64,000 nt of DNA from Burkholderiales bacterium RIFCSPHIGHO2_01_FULL_63_240 (GTDB lineage Bacteria > Pseudomonadota > Gammaproteobacteria > Burkholderiales > Burkholderiaceae_C), in NCBI GenBank assembly GCA_001770725.1, contig MERU01000011.1, positions 1 through 64,000 on the forward strand, given 5' to 3'. A program made the translations under genes and the position numbers. Numbering within the stretch: the first letter of the stretch is position 1; the number at the start of each line of letters is the position of its first letter. The notes under the pieces were generated by a model that saw only the letters and a list, made by a program, of their open reading frames with translations, ran no database searches and had not been told where the DNA came from. This document shows positions 60,460-64,000 of this stretch, piece by piece.

Positions 60460-60936
60460 ATGCCCCTGACGCCCCCCCTCGACGCCGACGTCGCCCTGGA
60501 CGCCCCCGTGCTGGGCCAGCACACGCCCCAGCGCCTGGCCCTGATCCAGCGCCTGCGCGCCGCCTGCGTGGCCGCGCTGGTGGCCCTCATCGCCCTGTGC
60601 GTGGCCTGGGAGCTGTGGCTGGCACCGCTGCCCGGCGGCACCGGCGCCCTGGCCTGGAAAGCCCTGCCCCTGACGCTGGCCGTCGCCGGCATGCTGCGCC
60701 ACCGGCTCTACACCTACCGCTGGATGTCGCTGCTGATCTGGCTGTACTTCACCGAAGGCGTGGTGCGCGCGGTCAGCGACCGGGGCACCTCTCAATGGCT
60801 GGCCGGCGTGGAAGTGGTGCTGAGCACCGCCTTGTTCGTGGGCTGCCTGGTGTACGTGCGCCAGCGGCTGAAGGTGCTGCCGCCCAAGGCCAAGAAGGGC
60901 TCGGCCAAGGGCATGGCCACCAAGGATCCGGCCTGA
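60460..60936 (+). CDS. DUF2069 membrane protein
   Basis: A 158-residue protein with four hydrophobic segments (ACVAALVALIALCVAWELWLAP, ALPLTLAVAGML, WMSLLIWLYFTEGVVRAVSD, VVLSTALFVGCLVYVRQRL), the YxWMSLLIxLYFxEGxVR pattern being characteristic of DUF2069. Function unknown. The ATG at 60460 keeps the charged N-terminus short; its stop overlaps the next start (TGATG). Confidence 0.88.
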   Translation: MPLTPPLDADVALDAPVLGQHTPQRLALIQRLRAACVAALVALIALCVAWELWLAPLPGGTGALAWKALPLTLAVAGMLRHRLYTYRWMSLLIWLYFTEGVVRAVSDRGTSQWLAGVEVVLSTALFVGCLVYVRQRLKVLPPKAKKGSAKGMATKDPA

Positions 60937-62408
60937 TGCCGGGCTCTCGCCACGCCGACCTGCTGCGTGCCTTGCGCGCGGCACTGGGTGACGTGGCGGT
61001 GCGCGTGCCCGATGCCGATCACCCGCTCACCGAGCACCTGCAGGATTGGCGTGGCCGCTACCACGGGCAGGCGCTGGCCGTGGTGAGCCCGGCCGACACC
61101 GCCGGTGTCGCCACCACCGTGAAACTGTGCGGCGCCCACGGCGTGAGCATCGTGCCCCAGGGCGGCAACACCAGCCTGGTGGGAGGCTCGGTGCCGGACG
61201 CCAGCGGCGAGCAGGTCGTGCTCAGCCTGCGGCGCCTGAACCAGGTGCTGTCCGTCGACGCCGACAACCTGTCGATGACAGCGCAAGCGGGCTGCACCCT
61301 GGCCGCGGTTCAGCAGGCGGCTGCCCAGGCCGGCCTGCTGTTCCCCCTCAGCCTGGCCTCGGAGGGCACTTGCACGCTCGGTGGCGTGCTGGCCACCAAT
61401 GCCGGCGGCACGCAGGTGCTGCGCTACGGCACCGCGCGCGAGCTGTGCCTGGGTCTGGAGGTGGTCACGGCGCAAGGCGAGGCCTGGACCCTGCTCAAGG
61501 GCCTGCGCAAGGACAACACCGGCTACGACCTGCGCCACCTGCTGATCGGCAGCGAAGGCACGCTGGGCATCATCACGGCGGCCAGCCTCAAGCTCCACCC
61601 GGCGCCCAGGGGCTGCGCCACCGCCTTGGTGCCCTGCGCCAACCCGGCCGCTGCGGTGGCCCTGCTGCGCGAGGCGCGACAGGTGCTCGACGCCGGCCTC
61701 ACCGCGTGCGAGCTGATGGCTCCGCTGCCGCTTTCACTGGTGCACACGCACCTGCCCGACGTGGTGAAGGCGCTGGGTGGCTTGCCCCTGCCCTCTGCGC
61801 AGACCTTGCACGCGGGCAGCCCGTGGTGGCTGCTGCTCGAAGCCGTGAGCCCCTTGTCCGACGCCGACGCGCAAGAGCGCCTGGCCGGTGTGCTGACCGA
61901 TACCAGCGCCAGCCTGTCGCAATCGCTGTCGCAGCGGGCGGCCATGTGGCGCCTGCGCGAGGCCATCCCCATGGCCGAAAAGACCGCCGGCCGCATGGTC
62001 AAGCACGACATCGGCCTGCCGACATCGCACATCCCCGATTTCATCGCGCAGGTGGAGGCCGCGCTGCGGCAACGCTGGCCTGGCTCGGCGGTGGTCTGCT
62101 TTGGCCACCTGGGAGATGGCAACCTGCACTTCAACGTTCAACCTCCGGCCGAGCAGGCGCAGGGGGCGGGTTTCGATGCCTTCGAGCGGGAGGCCAACAC
62201 GCTGGTGTTCGACGCGGTGCAGGCGCTGGGCGGCACGATCTCGGCCGAGCACGGCATCGGCGAGTTGCGCAAGCACGAACTGTCTGCGCGCCACCCCGCT
62301 GCGGCCTTGGCCGCGATGCGGGCGATCAAGCAGGCGCTGGACCCGGCAGGGGTGCTGAACCCGGGGCGGGTCTTGCCGCTGGCGGACGAGGGCACGCACC
62401 AGGCGTGA
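60936..62408 (+). CDS. FAD-linked oxidase (GlcD/D-2-hydroxyacid dehydrogenase type)
   Basis: A 490-residue flavoenzyme of the VAO/PCMH family, probably oxidising a D-2-hydroxyacid. FAD-binding segments VVPQ-like IVPQGGNTSLVGGSVPDASGEQVVLSLRRLNQVL, LASEGTCTLGGVLATNAGGTQVLRYG and HLLIGSEGTLGIIT are present. The C-terminal domain has CFGHLGDGNLHFNV and the signature SAEHGIGELRKHELSARHPAAALAAMRAIKQALDPAGVLNPGRVL. Start overlaps the DUF2069 stop. Exact substrate is unknown. Confidence 0.9.
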   Translation: MPGSRHADLLRALRAALGDVAVRVPDADHPLTEHLQDWRGRYHGQALAVVSPADTAGVATTVKLCGAHGVSIVPQGGNTSLVGGSVPDASGEQVVLSLRRLNQVLSVDADNLSMTAQAGCTLAAVQQAAAQAGLLFPLSLASEGTCTLGGVLATNAGGTQVLRYGTARELCLGLEVVTAQGEAWTLLKGLRKDNTGYDLRHLLIGSEGTLGIITAASLKLHPAPRGCATALVPCANPAAAVALLREARQVLDAGLTACELMAPLPLSLVHTHLPDVVKALGGLPLPSAQTLHAGSPWWLLLEAVSPLSDADAQERLAGVLTDTSASLSQSLSQRAAMWRLREAIPMAEKTAGRMVKHDIGLPTSHIPDFIAQVEAALRQRWPGSAVVCFGHLGDGNLHFNVQPPAEQAQGAGFDAFEREANTLVFDAVQALGGTISAEHGIGELRKHELSARHPAAALAAMRAIKQALDPAGVLNPGRVLPLADEGTHQA

Positions 62409-62462
62409 ACAGCTTGCAGGGGCTTCCAACGTTCCGGCGGTCACGTCAGGCCGCCAGCGGGC

Positions 62463-62972
62463 TCACTGCAAAGGGCCCTTGAGCGATTCCGGGATGGGCA
62501 GCGACATCACGTCGATGCCCTCTTCCTTGAGCTCGGCCACCTCTTGCTGATCGGCCTGACCTCGGACGGCGCGCTGAGGGGCATCGCCACGGTGGATGTT
62601 GCGCACCTCCTTGACGAAGCCCTCGCCCACGTCTTCGGTGTGCTGCAGCACGTGGCGAACGGCCTGGAGGTACATCGCCTGGAGGGCTTCGGCGGAGGGT
62701 GCCTCCGGCCCCTTGGCCACGTCAGCTGCGGCTGGCACACCGGGCGCCTCAGCCCCCGGCAGCGAAGCCTGCCCGACTCCACCGGCTGCTTTTTCTGCCT
62801 TCAGCGAAGCGACATTCAACCTGGTGGCCGACGGCCTGCGCACGACCTCGGTCGACGCACAAACCGGGCAGCTCACGAGCCCCCGGGCCTGTTGCGAAGC
62901 CAGGTCATCGGCCGAGGCAAACCAGCCCTCGAAAACGTGGCCGTGTTCGCAATGGAGGTCAACTACCAGCAT
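62463..62972 (-). CDS. DUF1178 family protein
   Basis: A 169-residue protein with an N-terminal zinc-ribbon-like part (MLVVDLHCEHGHVFEGWFASADDL... GLVSCPVCASTEVVRRPSATRLN) and a variable linker leading to LRHVLQHTEDVGEGF-like RHVLQHTEDVGEGFVKEVRNIHRGDAPQRAVRGQA, the DUF1178 core, and IDVMSLPIPE. Function unknown. Precedes no operon partner closely (about 50 bases to the NUDIX gene). Confidence 0.9.
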   Translation of the reverse strand: MLVVDLHCEHGHVFEGWFASADDLASQQARGLVSCPVCASTEVVRRPSATRLNVASLKAEKAAGGVGQASLPGAEAPGVPAAADVAKGPEAPSAEALQAMYLQAVRHVLQHTEDVGEGFVKEVRNIHRGDAPQRAVRGQADQQEVAELKEEGIDVMSLPIPESLKGPLQ

Positions 62973-63023
62973 GCTGATCTTTCACAGGCGCCGCCGACTC
63001 CATGAGCCCGCGCCTGTCGGGTC

Positions 63024-63605
63024 TCAGGCATCGACCCAGTTCAAGGGCCAATCGCCGCTGCGCCATTTCTGCAGCCACATCATCCCGACGATGGTTTTCA
63101 CGTCGGTCAGCTCGCCGTCGCGCATCCAGTCTTCGAGCTCCTGCTGGGTGGCCGAGAACACGTCGAGGAATTCACCTTCATCGAGGTGGCGCTCGCCTGC
63201 CTCCAGGCCTTCGGCGAACCAGACCTCGATGAACTCGTCTGCGTAGCCAATGACCGGGTGCATCACGCCAGCGCGCGCCCAGCGGGTCGCGGTGTAGCCG
63301 GTTTCTTCGAGCAACTCGCGCTGCGCGCAACGCAAGCCACCTTCTCCCGGGTCCAGCTTGCCTGCCGGGAACTCGATCATGACGCGCTTGACCGGGTGAC
63401 GGTACTGGCGCTCGAGCACCAACCGACCATCGGGCAGCACGGCCACGATCATCACGGCGCCCGGGTGCAGCACGTACTCGCGCACAGCCTGCTTGCCATC
63501 GGGCAGTCGAACCTCGTCGCGCTGCACGCGGATGAAGGAGCCCTCGTACACCCGCTGCGAATTCAACGTGTGTTCGATCAGGTGGGCGTCTGGGTCCTGG
63601 TCCAT
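63024..63605 (-). CDS. NUDIX hydrolase, ADP-ribose pyrophosphatase type
   Basis: A 193-residue NUDIX enzyme. The Nudix box reads GKLDPGEGGLRCAQRELLEETGY, fitting GX5EX7REUXEEXGU, and EFPAGKL before it plus YADEFIEVWFAEGLE after it are typical of the ADP-ribose/ADP-sugar pyrophosphatases. Adjacent to DUF2818 and nuoN in the order usual for Burkholderiales. Confidence 0.92.
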   Translation of the reverse strand: MDQDPDAHLIEHTLNSQRVYEGSFIRVQRDEVRLPDGKQAVREYVLHPGAVMIVAVLPDGRLVLERQYRHPVKRVMIEFPAGKLDPGEGGLRCAQRELLEETGYTATRWARAGVMHPVIGYADEFIEVWFAEGLEAGERHLDEGEFLDVFSATQQELEDWMRDGELTDVKTIVGMMWLQKWRSGDWPLNWVDA

Positions 63606-63626
63606 GGCATCGGGCCTCGCGTCAGG

Positions 63627-63932
63627 TCAGTGCTTGCGCAGGTAACGCCAGACGAAGCCAGGAAAGGCCAGCGTGAGGAACACGCACAGCCACACGGCCA
63701 CGAACTCCCAGCGCACCACGCTGGCGCGCCCGAGGTGGGATTCCAGCGCACGACCGAGCAGCGCAATCAGCGTGCCATAGGCCAGCAACTCCAGCACCCG
63801 CCACGCCACCGTCTTGGGCTCGCGGCGCGGCCCGAAGAGGAACAATCGCTCGTTCACAAATGGCAAATTGGCCGCGATCAACGCGGCCAGCAGCACGGTC
63901 AGGACTGCCCAGGCGGGGACCAGGCCCGTCAT
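63627..63932 (-). CDS. DUF2818 membrane protein downstream of nuoN
   Basis: A 101-residue protein with three hydrophobic helices (AWAVLTVLLAALIAANLPFVNERLFLF; VLELLAYGTLIALLGRALE; FVAVWLCVFLTLAFPGFVWRYLRK). DUF2818 genes usually follow nuoN in betaproteobacteria, which is the arrangement here. A role with respiratory complex I is inferred from position only. Confidence 0.88.
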   Translation of the reverse strand: MTGLVPAWAVLTVLLAALIAANLPFVNERLFLFGPRREPKTVAWRVLELLAYGTLIALLGRALESHLGRASVVRWEFVAVWLCVFLTLAFPGFVWRYLRKH

Positions 63933-63963
63933 GCCGGGCCCCCTTGGCGAAGTGGCCAGCCCA

Positions 63964-64000
63964 TCAGCCAGCCAGCGACTGGGTGATGGCGCGGGCGCAC
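63964..64000 (-). CDS. nuoN: C-terminal end of NADH-quinone oxidoreductase subunit N (partial)
   Basis: At the window edge the minus strand reads CARAITQSLAG then stop. This matches the usual C-terminus of NuoN (C..AI.QSL) and lies directly upstream of the DUF2818 gene. The rest of the gene is outside the window. Confidence 0.7.
   Translation of the reverse strand, partial: CARAITQSLAG

Overview
The window looks like a chromosomal segment of a high-GC betaproteobacterium, most likely a Burkholderiales/Comamonadaceae member. The best evidence is the right end, where the C-terminus of nuoN is followed by a DUF2818 gene, a NUDIX hydrolase and a DUF1178 gene, the order I associate with that family. 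Species cannot be assigned from sequence alone.

Positions 1-20.9 kb are accessory and dominated by metal/oxyanion resistance: merT-merP plus a GDCCVxC-type small protein, a 3' remnant of umuC, an IS3-family insertion sequence, a lone 1117-aa nuclease-like/helical-repeat protein, a CaCA cation exchanger, a SulP transporter with a universal stress protein (preceded by a striking short, probably leaderless upstream ORF), an orphan antitoxin-like protein, a chromate transporter (chrA), a His-rich EamA transporter, and a czcCBA-type RND efflux operon with several small periplasmic accessory proteins.

Positions 20.9-28.9 kb hold an SOS/mobility unit. A umuD gene (SOS box at 28179-28194, divergent SRAP/YedK gene) is followed by only the first 13 codons of umuC. 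A block of three tyrosine recombinases with two small accessory genes comes next, and then a complete umuC whose first codons encode almost the same peptide with different codons. This suggests an element that integrates into the 5' end of umuC and supplies a replacement 5' end.

Positions 29-48.1 kb form a defence/integrative region. It contains a truncated regulator-like remnant with a perfect palindrome, a GC-rich tract of hairpins, an XRE/ImmA-IrrE gene pair, and an eleven-kilobase minus-strand operon: RHH regulator, DUF499 ATPase, DUF3780, DarT, DarG, DUF1156 methylase, PLD-SNF2 helicase. It thus nests a DarTG DNA ADP-ribosylation toxin-antitoxin pair inside an RM-like anti-phage module. 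An AT-richer integration module (replication-like protein, DUF4224 protein, tyrosine integrase) abuts tRNA-Ser(TGA), with a 5' tRNA-Ser fragment beyond it.

Positions 48.4-64 kb are GC-rich housekeeping chromosome: apaH, a CNNM/CorC-type CBS protein, comEC, a RidA-family gene, dsbB, a pabB-pabC fusion, a fasciclin protein, gloA, aroC, a CBS-domain protein, yihY/BrkB, DUF2069, an FAD-linked oxidase, DUF1178, NUDIX, DUF2818 and the end of nuoN.
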